Origin: Bog-756 sp963839925
GTDB taxonomy: Bacteria; Actinomycetota; Acidimicrobiia; Acidimicrobiales; RAAP-2
Reading direction: 5' to 3'
Length of the DNA stretch: 64,000 nucleotides
Assembly (NCBI GenBank): GCA_963839925.1
Contig: CAWIWV010000001.1
Location: forward strand, 1,860,001-1,924,000
Position 1 is the first letter of the stretch, and the number at the start of each line of letters is the position of its first letter. The position numbers and the translations under genes were made by a program. Positions 54,667-63,923 of the stretch are shown here, piece by piece. Below the pieces are notes generated by a model. That model was not told the origin of the DNA and did no database searches. It was given only the letters and a program-made list of their open reading frames with translations.

Positions 54667-55408
54667 TCAGCCTCCGGTCAGTTCGGACGGCGCGGGCGGG
54701 GTCGCGCTGCCCGTGCCGATCTCCGCCTTGAGCGCATCGAGCTCCTTGTCCACTTCGGCAGCGGAGCCCGCCTCGTCGAGCTCCTTTTGGATGTCGTCGG
54801 TCGAACCCCCCACGTCCTCGAGGACACCGGACTCGAGCAGCTCGTCCATCGCTCCGGCGTGGGCCTGCATGTTCGCGATCTTGTCCTGCGCGCGCTGCGA
54901 GCGCGGCTCCCGAGTCGCTGAACGTCTTGGAGATTCCCGCGGTGCTCTCGTCCACCGAGCTGACCGCCTTGGCGGCGGTGTACTGCGCCTTCATCACTTC
55001 CTTCTGGGTGCGGAAGTCGTTGACCCTCTTCTGGAGGGCGGTCAGGGTCTGTTCGAGCTTCTGCTCCTGCTCGGTCAGCTGTTGGTGCTGGGGCTCCATC
55101 CCGTCGATCTGGGCCTGGGCGGCAGCCTTGCGAGACAACGCTTCCTTGGCCAGATCCTCCTTGCCCTGGGACAGCGCCGCCTTCGCCTGATCCTGAAGGT
55201 GGTCGACCGAGTGCTGGAGCTGCTGTTCTTGCAGCTCGATCTGCTTGCGGGAGGCTGCGATATCCACGAGTGCCCGACGGACCTGGGTGATCTGGTCCAG
55301 CATCTGCTGATAGGAGAGGTCGAGCATCTCGTCGGGCTTTTCAGCCGCGTCGAGCGCTTTGTTGGCCTTGGCCTCCACGATGTCATGGGCCCGTTGGAAC
55401 AGTGACAT
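54667..55408 (-). CDS. pspA: PspA/IM30-family protein (one frame break)
   Basis: About 247 aa if continuous. Coiled-coil protein that oligomerises on the inner face of a stressed membrane. Start MSLFQRAHDIVEAKANKALD matches the family amphipathic helix; LSYQQMLDQITQVRRALVDI and KEVMKAQYTAAKAVSS are typical. At 54885-54898, in a CG tract, the frame changes; the rest continues AQDKIANMQAHAGAMDELLE and ends with a short acidic tail. Restoring one CG heals it. ATG 55408. It follows the CNBD fusion (43 bases apart, same strand). Confidence 0.88.
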
Positions 55409-55508
55409 GGCGCGCTCCTTTTCGATGGTCCGGATCAGGTTACCGCCCGGTGACTCGCACGATCCGACGCTCGGGGAGCTCGTTAGGCTTGGATTGGGGG
55501 ACGAGACG

Positions 55509-56658
55509 ATGACCACGGCCGGTGCAGTGAATCTCAGACCCGTCGGTTGGGTGTTCGTGCTCTTCGGACTGTTCTGGGGCGGTTGGGCGGTCGCGGCCGT
55601 CGACATCGAGCGGGCGCTCCGGCTCGACAACGGCGGGTTCGGGCTGCTGCTCTCCCTGGCGTTGATCGGTGCCGGCGCCTCGAACGCAGTGGGTGGGACC
55701 CTGTGCGAGCGACACGGGACCGGGCGGGTGCTCGCCGTCGCACTTGTCGTCTGGTCAGCCTTCCTCCTCCTCGGATCGCTCGTCCGCGAAGCGTGGGCGA
55801 TGGAGCTGGTGATCATCGCCATGGTGGCCACCGCCGGGCTGGTCGACATCGCGATCAATGTGGCCGCCACCGCGGCACTGGGCAGTCAGCCGGGGCGGCT
55901 CGTCAGATTTCACGGCCGTTTCAACCTCGGCGCCGCTGCCGGAGCGGCACTGACCGGGGTGGTGCTCGGTGCCGGTGCATCCTGGCGTTGGATGTGGGTC
56001 GGGGTGGCCGTCGTCGCGTTCGTTCTGTCCGTCGTCTGTCGCCGAGAGCAGCTCCCTGCCGGGGATCCCGGAGAACGATCACCGCTCGGCGGCACCTTCG
56101 CCCTCCTCCGCAGAGAGCACTTGGTGCTGGTGGCGGTGGCATTCGCCCTCGCCGCTCTGGTGGAAGGCGGGATCGAGCTGTGGGGCGTCCTCTTCCTCCG
56201 GACCCATCTCGCGTCAGGCATCCTCATCGGCGCCGGCGGCGCGGTGCTCGGCTACTCGGTGGCCGCCTTCGCGTGGATCACCCTCGGCCCGGCGATCGGT
56301 GCGAGGGGGGCGGCTCGGGGTGTGGTGATCGGCGCCGGATCGGCCGCTGCCGGGATTGCCCTGCTGTCCTCGGCCAACTCGGCACTGCCGGCCGCACTCG
56401 GCTTGGTGGTTGCTGCAGGTGGGATCTCCATGTGCTGGCCGCTGCTGGTCTCCGAGGCAAGTGCCGGTCGATCCCGAGCGGGTGCGGTGGTCGGGGCCGT
56501 TTCCGCTGTGGGCTATCTCGGTCTGATCATGGGGCCGGCGGTGGTCGGTTGGGTCGCCCAGGGAACCGGGTTCGCGCGTGGCCATCGGGTTGCTCGGTGT
56601 GGCCGCGGTGACCGTTGCGGTCATCGGGTTCCGGTCGACCAGAATCGTCACCCACTGA
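55509..56658 (+). CDS. MFS transporter (one frame break near end)
   Basis: About 383 aa, twelve helices. Pattern of a single-component MFS exporter: FGLFWGGWAVAAVDIERALR, GGTLCERHGTGRVLAVALVV (motif A-like), VDIAINVAATAALG. Main frame leaves the family at 56571-56580, a CG-alternating stretch; the next frame gives VAIGLLGVAAVTVAVIGFRS and TRIVTH then TGA at 56656-56658. Restoring one CG joins them. ATG 55509. Substrate unknown. Divergent from pspA. Confidence 0.85.
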
Positions 56659-56762
56659 TTCGCCCTGATGTGCGTCGGGCTCCGCGCCGGCTCCCACGAG
56701 ATGGTTACCCTGACCGACGAGACGAGGACCGCGAGCAGCGGTCAGGAACGGGTCGGGGAACC

Positions 56763-57587
56763 ATGAACGGGTTGAACGGAAAGTGCATATTGGTCACCGG
56801 GGCGTCGTCGGGCATCGGTCTCGCCTGTGTGTCCCGGTTGCTCGGTGAGGGCGCTCGGGTCGTTGGCGCCGACCTGGTCGAGTATCCAGGTCGACCCGAG
56901 GACCCGTCGGGAAGACCCGCCCCGTCTGAGCAGTGGGACTTCCGCCTGACCGACGTCGCCGACGAACAATCCGTCTCAGAGGTGGTGGAGTCGACGGTCC
57001 GCTTCGGCGGACGGATCGACGGCGTGGTGCATGCGGCAGGGGTCGCCGGCGGAGGCCCCGTCCACATGCTCCCCAAGGAGGAGTGGGACCGGGTCATCGG
57101 TGTCAATCTCACCGGCACCTTTCTCGTGGCCAAGTACGCGATCGCAGCGATGCTGGCCCAGCCCGCGATCGGAGAGTCGCGGGGCTCGGTCGTCACCATC
57201 TCCAGTATCGAAGGTCTCGAGGGCACCGCAGGCGGCAGTGTGTACAGCGCGTCGAAAGGCGGTGTGGTGCTGCTCACCAAGAACATGGCGATCGACTACG
57301 CGGGCAGAGGAATCCGGGTGAACTCGGTGTGCCCCGGCTTCATCGACACGCCCCTCACCGACAGCGTCTTCGGACCGGGGATGGAAGAGGCTCGAGCAGA
57401 AGTGATCGGCGAGCACAAGATCCGGAGACTCGGCCGTCCGGGCGAGGTCGCAGCGGCGTGTGCCTTCCTCCTGTCAGACGACGCATCCTTCATCACCGGG
57501 CACGCCCTGCCGGTGGACGGCGGGTTCACCGCCGGGCGCGATCACGGGGTCACCGAGATGCTCGGACTCTCGGGTCCTGAACTCTGA
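56763..57587 (+). CDS. short-chain dehydrogenase/reductase
   Basis: 274-aa classical SDR. TGASSGIGLA, HAAGVAGG, Ser in ISSIEG, YSASKGG (active Tyr/Lys), and VCPGFIDTPL, LPVDGG in order. Close in feel to 3-oxoacyl-ACP/alcohol dehydrogenases that use NAD(P). ATG 56763 is clear although the MFS gene lies just upstream in another frame. Substrate unknown. Confidence 0.95.
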   Translation: MNGLNGKCILVTGASSGIGLACVSRLLGEGARVVGADLVEYPGRPEDPSGRPAPSEQWDFRLTDVADEQSVSEVVESTVRFGGRIDGVVHAAGVAGGGPVHMLPKEEWDRVIGVNLTGTFLVAKYAIAAMLAQPAIGESRGSVVTISSIEGLEGTAGGSVYSASKGGVVLLTKNMAIDYAGRGIRVNSVCPGFIDTPLTDSVFGPGMEEARAEVIGEHKIRRLGRPGEVAAACAFLLSDDASFITGHALPVDGGFTAGRDHGVTEMLGLSGPEL

Positions 57588-57620
57588 GCTCCGACCCGGC
57601 CGACTTCGCCCGAAATGCAC

Positions 57621-57654
57621 GGCAGCCGACTCGACTAAGGTCGAGCCGGCTGCC
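57621..57654. terminator. strong hairpin after the SDR gene, probable terminator
   Basis: Fifteen-base arms 57621-57635 and 57640-57654 pair at 14 of 15 positions around the loop TAAG. It begins 34 bases after the SDR stop. There is no U-run, but the stem is very stable. It may end transcription or shield the 3' end. Confidence 0.65.
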
Positions 57655-57839
57655 TCCGGGTTCCGCCGCTCCTGGACATCCGCCGATGGATCCCTCCGGC
57701 CGACGCCTCGTAACCCACATGGTGACGGAACGGTGTCCAATCTCTGTCCAACCTCAGTCCAACAAGCACCAAACGGCTTCGCAGGTGGCCTTCGACACGC
57801 CTCCGACACCGAACTTCGAGCCAGAACACCCGCAGTAAC

Positions 57840-58283
57840 GTGACCGGCGTGCAAGAAGCGCCGCGCCAGATGGTCCCCGCCGTCAAGGAGGCGTTCCAGT
57901 CCGGTGAGCACATTTTTTCCTCACTCGGCATGGAGGACGTGGAGGTGGAAGGGGCGGACCTCGCGATCGCAATGGAGGTCGGACCCCGTTTGGCGAACAG
58001 CCGAGGGGCCCTCCAAGGAGGGCTGATCGCCACCCTGATCGACGTGGTCGCCGGCCGATTGGCGATGCACGGTGTCGAAGCCGGGCACAGCTCTGCCACC
58101 AATGACATGAACATCCACTACCTGGCGCCGATCGTGCAAGGTCCGGCTCGCGCCGAAGGGAAGGTTCTGCGGCGCGGACGTCGCTCGGTGGTCATCCACG
58201 TCGACGTGCGTGACCTTGCGACCGATCGGCTGGCCGCAGTGAGCACCATCTCCTTCACCCTTCTCCCCCCGCGGACCGACTAA
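57840..58283 (+). CDS. PaaI-family thioesterase (hot-dog fold)
   Basis: 147-aa single hot-dog domain. Key segment RLANSRGALQGGLIATLIDV (catalytic-site loop with the GxLxGGxxxxxxD pattern) and ATNDMNIHYLAPIVQGPARA are typical. Should hydrolyse aryl- or acyl-CoA thioesters; common near phenylacetate and fatty acid genes. GTG 57840 is used, the family start; ribosome site not obvious. Last gene before an integral membrane protein. Confidence 0.9.
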   Translation: MTGVQEAPRQMVPAVKEAFQSGEHIFSSLGMEDVEVEGADLAIAMEVGPRLANSRGALQGGLIATLIDVVAGRLAMHGVEAGHSSATNDMNIHYLAPIVQGPARAEGKVLRRGRRSVVIHVDVRDLATDRLAAVSTISFTLLPPRTD

Positions 58284-58333
58284 CAGCACATGGGCAACCG
58301 ACCCGGACGGGCCCCGGTCGAACGCAGGGCCCG

Positions 58334-59506
58334 ATGAACGTCCTGCTGTTCATCGTGGGGCTGGTCCTCGTCCTCTTCACCGCGGCGAGCGTGCTGTTCA
58401 CCATCGTCCTCCCGAGGGAGCCGAAGGGATTCGACCGGGTCGTCTTGCTGGTCAACCAGGCGGTCCGGATCATCTTCGTCGGGCTGTCCCGCCTCGGCCG
58501 CACCTACGAGGAGAAGGACGCCCTGCTCGCACCCACCGCGCCGGTGGCCCTCATCGCCCAGCTCACCTTTTGGGCCGCCTCCTTCACGCTCGGCTACACG
58601 TTGATGCTGTACAGCACCACCCACAGCCTGCCCGAGGCGCTGGCGCAATCAGCGGGCGCCGTGTTCACCGTCGGGGCCATCGACCTCAGCGGACCTCGTA
58701 ATGCCGCGTTGGACATCGCCGCCGGGTCCACCTGGGTGATCATCGTGGCGCTCCAGATCGCGTATCTTCCCGCGCTCTACCAAGCCTTCAACCGGCGGGA
58801 GAGCTTGGTCGCGATGCTGGAGAGTCGGGCGGGCGTCCCCGCCTGGGGTCCGGAGCTCCTCGCTCGCCACCAGTTGGTCGGGATCATCGACACCCTCCCC
58901 GACTTCTACGGGGCATGGGAGCAGTGGTCGGCCGATCTGGCCGAGAGCCACACCACCTACCCGGTCATGCTGCTCTTCCGCTCGCCCGACCCGTGGTTCT
59001 CGTGGTTGGTCGGGCTCCTCGCGGTGCTCGACGGTGCCGCCATGCATCTCGCCCTTGCCCCTGGCACCGCCTCCTCGCGGTCCCGCCTCTGCCTGCGCAT
59101 GGGGTTCACCGCGCTCAACAGGATCGCCAAGGTGCTCGGATGGGAAGTGGATCCCGACCCGAATCCGGAAGGTCCCATCGATCTCACCTTCGAAGAGTTC
59201 GAACAGGCGGTTGCCATGCTCGAACAGGTCGGCTTCCCGATGGAACGCTCCGCCGAAGAGGGCTGGGCCGATTTCCGGGGCTGGAGGGTGAACTACGAAT
59301 CGGTCGCCTACAGGCTGTGCGACAGGATCACCGCTCCCCCGGCACCGTGGTCCGGACCCCGCCGACATCTCCGCTCGGGTGTGGTGGCACCTCGCCGACC
59401 CCCCCAGCGCAAACCGACCCTTCTCGAGCAGAGCCGCCCCGAGGTGGTGATCCCGCCCACCGCTCGCCGAAGGGGCGCCGGTTCGAGGCGCGCCGGCGGG
59501 GACTGA
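58334..59506 (+). CDS. membrane protein, K+-channel-like N-terminus
   Basis: 390 aa. Several helices in the first 165 residues (MNVLLFIVGLVLVLFTAASV; FWAASFTLGYTLMLY; WVIIVALQIAYLPALYQAF) with a loop SAGAVFTVGAIDLSG that falls where an ion-channel pore loop would, but the K+ filter TVGYG is absent. The remaining two thirds are cytoplasmic, helical, with FEQAVAMLEQVGFPMERSAE, ending in an Arg-rich tail. A putative membrane signalling or channel-like protein; function unknown. ATG 58334. Confidence 0.7.
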   Translation: MNVLLFIVGLVLVLFTAASVLFTIVLPREPKGFDRVVLLVNQAVRIIFVGLSRLGRTYEEKDALLAPTAPVALIAQLTFWAASFTLGYTLMLYSTTHSLPEALAQSAGAVFTVGAIDLSGPRNAALDIAAGSTWVIIVALQIAYLPALYQAFNRRESLVAMLESRAGVPAWGPELLARHQLVGIIDTLPDFYGAWEQWSADLAESHTTYPVMLLFRSPDPWFSWLVGLLAVLDGAAMHLALAPGTASSRSRLCLRMGFTALNRIAKVLGWEVDPDPNPEGPIDLTFEEFEQAVAMLEQVGFPMERSAEEGWADFRGWRVNYESVAYRLCDRITAPPAPWSGPRRHLRSGVVAPRRPPQRKPTLLEQSRPEVVIPPTARRRGAGSRRAGGD

Positions 59507-59642
59507 GCAGTGCCAGCGAACGGGCTCCCACCTCGCCTCAGGGAGACCCATTAGGGTGAGGCCCGCCAAGCGGGCCGGAGTGGACTTGCCCGCGAGGCCG
59601 GCAACGATCGGGGGATCGTTCGCACACCTTCAAGGGGGTTTG

Positions 59643-60992
59643 ATGAGGAATCGTCGACAGTTGATGGCATGGGGAGCCGTGCTGGCCGTGGGAGTGATCG
59701 CGATGGCAGCCGGATGCTCGTCCAGCCCGTCCACGAACTCGACCACCACCACCCAATCGTCGTCGTCAACAGCATCGACCAGTTCGTCCGGCGCCGGCTC
59801 GGCGCCCGGGGTGTCGAAGACCCAGGTCAATATCGGCGCCATCTCGACTCTGACCGGCCCGCTCGCCGGGTATTTCGGTGGGATCGCCGCCGGGATGATC
59901 GCATACTTCACCCAGCTCAATGCACACGGCGGGGTCAACGGGCGCAAGATCGTGCTCACCAACTCGCTCGATGACGGCGGATCACCGACCCAGTTCGTCC
60001 AGGACGCCCACACCTTGATCGACCAGGACCACGTCTTCGCCATCGGGGTGGCGTCGGCCTGGTTCACCCCGAACTACTTCGTGTCCACCCACACCCCCAC
60101 CTACGGCTACAACGTGAGCGCCAACTGGCAGAACGCACCGAACCTCTTCGCGGTGGGCGGTTCGACCCAGATCTACTCGGCGGGCTACTCGACCTTCGCC
60201 TACTTCATCAAGAAGGTGAAGGCCAAGTCGATCGCCTTCATCAGTTACGGACCGTCGATCGCCAGCTCCTACGACGCCTGCAGCTCCTATGCCAAAGGCA
60301 TGAAGCAGGCGGGCTTCAACGTCAGCCTCGCCGATGTCAGTGCGCAGGTCGGAGGTAGCTACAACTCGGACGCCCAGAAGCTGCAGCAAGCCGGTGCCGA
60401 TCTGCTGGTCACCTGCATGCAGGCATCCGACAACATCACGCTGGCACGAGACATCCAGCAGTACGGACTCAAGATCAAGCAGTTCTGGCTCAACGGCTAC
60501 AACCAGTCGCTCCTCAACCAGTACAGCAACCTGATGGAAAACGTCTACCTGGACAACCAGGGCAGCGTGCCGTTCCAGGCTGCGGATCCGGCCAGTACGG
60601 CACGACCTACTCGGCCATGCAGAACTACATCGCCACCATGAAGAAGTACGAACCGCCGGACACCTACAACGGAGTGGCGTTCCAAGGATGGCAATCAGCC
60701 GCCCTGATCGCGGCGGGCATCAAGGCGGTGGGAAACAACGTCACTCAGCAGAGCGTCGTCGCCGCGACCAACAAGATCACCAACTTCACCGCCGGAGGGC
60801 TCTCTGCGCCGGTGGACTGGTCAGTTGAGCACACACGGGCCGAACTTCCCGCAATGCACGGCGTTCATGCAGATCCACGGGACCGTCTATCAACCGGTGT
60901 TCGGCAAAGGGAAACAGGTCTTCATCTGCCTCGGAGCAAGCGTGAAGAATCCGGTGCCGGTCACCCCACCCGCGGGGACCCCGGGGACATGA
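59643..60992 (+). CDS. ABC substrate-binding lipoprotein, LivJ-like (two frame breaks)
   Basis: About 450 aa if continuous. Signal with lipobox VIAMAAGCSSS, Ser/Thr spacer, then a branched-chain-amino-acid-type binding domain: GAISTLTGPLAGYFGGIAAG, VLTNSLDDGGSPTQFVQDAH, and DLLVTCMQASDNITLARDI. At 60585-60595 the frame changes (then AMQNYIATMKKYEPPDTYNG), and at about 60825-60845 again, giving the proper C-terminus FPQCTAFMQIHGTVYQPVFG and a stop at 60990-60992. AAGGGGG before ATG 59643. The stop overlaps the deaminase ATG (ATGA). No permease or ATPase is adjacent. Confidence 0.83.
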
Positions 60993-62017
60993 CCCCCGCT
61001 CGGCCGGCCGGCGCTCCGGTGGATCCGTTCACCCGAGACCTGCCAAAGGCCGAGCTCCACATCCACATCGAGGGGACGCTCGAACCGGAGCTGCTGTTCG
61101 AACTGGCTGCGCGCAACGACATTCCCTTGCCCTACCAGGATGCGGCTAGCGCGCGGGCCGCCTTCGTCTTCGACGACCTCCAGTCCTTCCTCGACCTGTA
61201 CTACCAGGGTTGCGCGGTGCTCCTCGGCGAACAGGACTTCTTCGACCTCACCACCGCGTACCTGGAACGGGTGGCGGCACAGGGGGTCGTGCATGCCGAG
61301 ATCTTCTTCGACCCCCAGACCCACACGGAGCGAGGGGTCTCCTTCCCGACGGTCATCGGTGGAATCCGTCGCGCACTCGTCGAGGGGCAGGAGCGGTTCG
61401 GAATCTCGTGGCGACTGATCCCCTGTTTCCTGCGTCATCTGAGCGAGAAGAGCGCGATGGCCACCTTGCAGGAGGCGCTGGAGTTTCGCTCCTGGATCAC
61501 CGCGGTGGGCCTCGACTCCTCCGAAATCGGGCATCCGCCTTCCAAATTCCGGTCGGTGTTCCGTGCCGCACGCGACGAAGGGCTGGACTGCGTCGCTCAC
61601 GCCGGAGAGGAGGGCCCGCCGAGCTACATCTGGGAGGCGCTCGACCTGCTCGGGGTGTCCCGCATCGACCACGGGGTGCGCTGTCTCGAGGATCCGAAGC
61701 TGGTCGACCGACTCCGGACCGACCGGGTCCCTCTCACCGTGTGCCCGATATCCAACGTGAAACTCGGTGTCTTCCCGTCCATCGAGGACCACAATTTGTC
61801 CGAGCTCCTCGACCAGGGTCTGCTGGCGACGGCCAACTCGGACGATCCGGCCTACTTCGGGGGGTACATCGCCGAGAACTTCGCCGCGCTCGACCTCGCC
61901 CGGGAGCGCCAGGTTCAGCTCGCCCGGAACTCCTTCGTCGCCTCGTTCCTCTCCCCCGACGAAAAAGCGATCCACCTCGCGGCCGTCGACGACTACGTCG
62001 CGAATCACGCTCCCTAA
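60989..62017 (+). CDS. adenine deaminase (adenosine deaminase superfamily)
   Basis: 342 aa. Metal and catalytic residues: ELHIHIEGTLEPELLFELA (HxH), VAHAGEEGPPSYIWEAL (His, Glu), RIDHGVRCL and TANSDDPAYFGGYIAENF. The stretch VVHAEIFFDPQTHTERGV and the SDDPAYFGGY motif are characteristic of the Aah1/PA0148-type adenine deaminases rather than classical adenosine deaminase. It should convert adenine to hypoxanthine. ATG 60989 overlaps the binding protein stop, so the two are coupled, suggesting that the lipoprotein may bind a purine (inference). Confidence 0.9.
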   Translation: MTPARPAGAPVDPFTRDLPKAELHIHIEGTLEPELLFELAARNDIPLPYQDAASARAAFVFDDLQSFLDLYYQGCAVLLGEQDFFDLTTAYLERVAAQGVVHAEIFFDPQTHTERGVSFPTVIGGIRRALVEGQERFGISWRLIPCFLRHLSEKSAMATLQEALEFRSWITAVGLDSSEIGHPPSKFRSVFRAARDEGLDCVAHAGEEGPPSYIWEALDLLGVSRIDHGVRCLEDPKLVDRLRTDRVPLTVCPISNVKLGVFPSIEDHNLSELLDQGLLATANSDDPAYFGGYIAENFAALDLARERQVQLARNSFVASFLSPDEKAIHLAAVDDYVANHAP

Positions 62018-62026
62018 GATCGGAGC

Positions 62027-62812
62027 ATGGCCTCCTCGGACTACCTCCTCGACAACCAGCAGGCTGAGGCAGGTCAGCGCTTCGACGCGCTGTCGGAGCT
62101 CTTCAACCCGACGACGTTCCGGCACATGGAAACGATCGGACTCTCCCCTGGCTGGCGGGTGTGGGAGGTTGGAGCCGGAGGTACGAGCGTGCCTTCTTGG
62201 ATCGCCGAGCGGACCGGTGGTGAGGTGCTTGCGACCGACATCGACACCTCATGGCTCGAACCAGACAGCGCTGGCTACGAGGTCCGACAACACGACATCG
62301 GAACCGACCCCGCTCCAGAAGGTTTGTTCGATCTGGTCCATGCCCGCCTGGTGCTGGTCCATGTGACGAGGCGGGCCGAGGCGCTCGCCACGATGGTCGC
62401 CGCACTCCGTCCCGGCGGTTGGTTGCTCCTCGAGGAGGCGGACCCGGGCCTCCAGCAACTCGTCTGTCCGGACGAGTTCGGGGACGAGCAACGACTCGCC
62501 AACAGGCTCAAGCTCGCCTTTCGTTCCTTGATGTCCGAGCGGGGCGTCGACCTCGCCTTCGGGCGGACGATTCCGAGGCTGCTGCGATCAGCCGGGATGG
62601 TCCACGTCCAGTCCGATGCGTACTTCCCTATAAGCGGACCGGCTTGCGACGAGCTCGAACGGGCGACCGTCGAGCAGATCCGCGAGCTGCTGATCTCGAA
62701 GGGACTGGCCACCGAAGACGAGATCGAAGAGCACCTCTCGAACGTCGCGTCCGGCCGCCTCGACCTCGCCACCTCCCCGATGGTGTCGGCGTGGGCACAG
62801 AAGCCCGCCTGA
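62027..62812 (+). CDS. class I SAM-dependent methyltransferase
   Basis: 261-aa Rossmann methyltransferase. AdoMet motif I WEVGAGGTSVPSWIAERTGG, motif II acidic ATDIDTSWLE, motif III GLFDLVHARLVLVHVTRRAE and ALRPGGWLLLEEADPGL are in register. Substrate unknown; it resembles UbiE/YcgJ-like small-molecule methyltransferases. ATG 62027 is 9 bases behind the deaminase stop. Confidence 0.9.
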   Translation: MASSDYLLDNQQAEAGQRFDALSELFNPTTFRHMETIGLSPGWRVWEVGAGGTSVPSWIAERTGGEVLATDIDTSWLEPDSAGYEVRQHDIGTDPAPEGLFDLVHARLVLVHVTRRAEALATMVAALRPGGWLLLEEADPGLQQLVCPDEFGDEQRLANRLKLAFRSLMSERGVDLAFGRTIPRLLRSAGMVHVQSDAYFPISGPACDELERATVEQIRELLISKGLATEDEIEEHLSNVASGRLDLATSPMVSAWAQKPA

Positions 62813-62858
62813 GGCTCCGTGTGGCCGCGCTTCTCCTACGTGCGACCCTTCCAGCCGG

Positions 62859-63320
62859 TCAGGTCAGATCCTTGAAGACCGCGGTGCTGTTCTCGGTCTC
62901 CTGGGCGACCGGAAAGTTGAAGCCGCAGGTCGGGCATGGTTCTGCCAGCACTTTGAGCTCAGCTGAGAGTTCGTAGGGCTTGTCCTGCAGGAGCCCGCAC
63001 GTCGGACAGATGCGCAGCAACCTGGTGCCCACCAGCTCGAAGTTCGAGATGATGTCCTCCATGATGGCGCCGTTGGCCGCCCACTCCTTCGCGTGCTTGT
63101 GATACGTGTCCATGTGCCAGTCGTCGACCGCCTCCTTGCTCGCCCACATGCTGACCTCGTTGTACCAACCCGGCTCGTCGGGATGCTCCCACCAGGTCAG
63201 GTGGATGAAGCCCGGTTTGGTCTTCAGGTGGTGCCGGACATCGCTGAACACCGTGCGAAATTTGTCGTAGGCGTCCGGGCTGGAGAACCGAACGCGCTGC
63301 ATGCTGAGATAGATACCCAC
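62859..63320 (-). CDS. ABM-like domain fused to C-terminal zinc ribbon
   Basis: 153 aa. The first part (residues 1-95) reads as an antibiotic-biosynthesis-monooxygenase dimeric barrel: VGIYLSMQRVRFSSPDAYDK, KPGFIHLTWWEHPDEPGWYN, EVSMWASKEAVDDWH. The rear has two knuckles, RICPTCGLLQDKP and AEPCPTCGFNFPV, that should bind Zn or Fe like rubredoxin. GTG 63320 follows AGGAGG by six bases; upstream in-frame start is excluded by this. No known family with this exact pairing comes to mind. Confidence 0.78.
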   Translation of the reverse strand: MGIYLSMQRVRFSSPDAYDKFRTVFSDVRHHLKTKPGFIHLTWWEHPDEPGWYNEVSMWASKEAVDDWHMDTYHKHAKEWAANGAIMEDIISNFELVGTRLLRICPTCGLLQDKPYELSAELKVLAEPCPTCGFNFPVAQETENSTAVFKDLT

Positions 63321-63392
63321 TGTTCCTCCTGCTTGATTTCGACCTGACTCGGGACGGACGGATGCTGACGAACGACCGGGGAAGTCCACCAC

Positions 63393-63923
63393 CTAGGGAC
63401 TGAGCCCCTCGACGGACACCTTCGGCCCGAGCTTTCGGGCCACTTCGGCGGCGAGATCGCCTTCGACGATCCGTCGCAGTTGGCTCTGCTCCGGGCGGAC
63501 CACCAGCACGTGCTTCGCTCCCCGGGCGGTTGCAACCTCGGCAATCGTCTTGGCAGGCCGCCTCGAAGCTGCGACCTGGCCCCACGACTCGATCCCCTTC
63601 CGCTCGAGCGCACCGAGTGCTCGCTCGACGATGACCCGCTGCTCGGCCATCTCCTTCTTCGTCGGCATCAGGCCGGGATTCGGGAGGCCGAGCGACGAGC
63701 CGTAGATGCGGGCGATGGTGACCACCGCCACCGGAGCACCCTCGCTCAACGACTTGGCACGCCGGAGGACGGTGGCCGGAACCGGAAGTCCGTTGGTGGC
63801 GATGAGCACCGGTGTCTGTTGGGTCGGTTGCTCGTCGAACTTGCGGCGCCCGAACTTCCTCCGGATCGGGCCGTGGGACCGTCCGGCCGGCCCGGTGGCC
63901 GGGCCTGCCTCGGTCATCGTCAC
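63393..63923 (-). CDS. universal stress protein-like small protein
   Basis: 176 aa. After a basic, disordered N-terminus (RRKFGRRKFDEQPTQ) the sequence has TPVLIATNGLPVPATVLRRA, VVTIARIYGSSLGLPNPGLM and EVATARGAKHVLVVRPEQSQ, the alternate beta-alpha order of the UspA fold, though the ATP-site GxxG(S/T) run is not seen. GTG 63923 overlaps the stop of the upstream gene by GTGA; an ATG at 63917 is also possible. Confidence 0.65.
   Translation of the reverse strand: MTMTEAGPATGPAGRSHGPIRRKFGRRKFDEQPTQQTPVLIATNGLPVPATVLRRAKSLSEGAPVAVVTIARIYGSSLGLPNPGLMPTKKEMAEQRVIVERALGALERKGIESWGQVAASRRPAKTIAEVATARGAKHVLVVRPEQSQLRRIVEGDLAAEVARKLGPKVSVEGLSP

Noticed and set aside
57588..57839. tRNA gene in the gap after the SDR gene
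   Set aside because: The strong 15-bp stem with TAAG loop is a simple hairpin; no cloverleaf or TTCxA loop found.
58334..59506. True potassium channel
   Set aside because: The filter TVGYG is absent; only the general helix-loop-helix layout matches.
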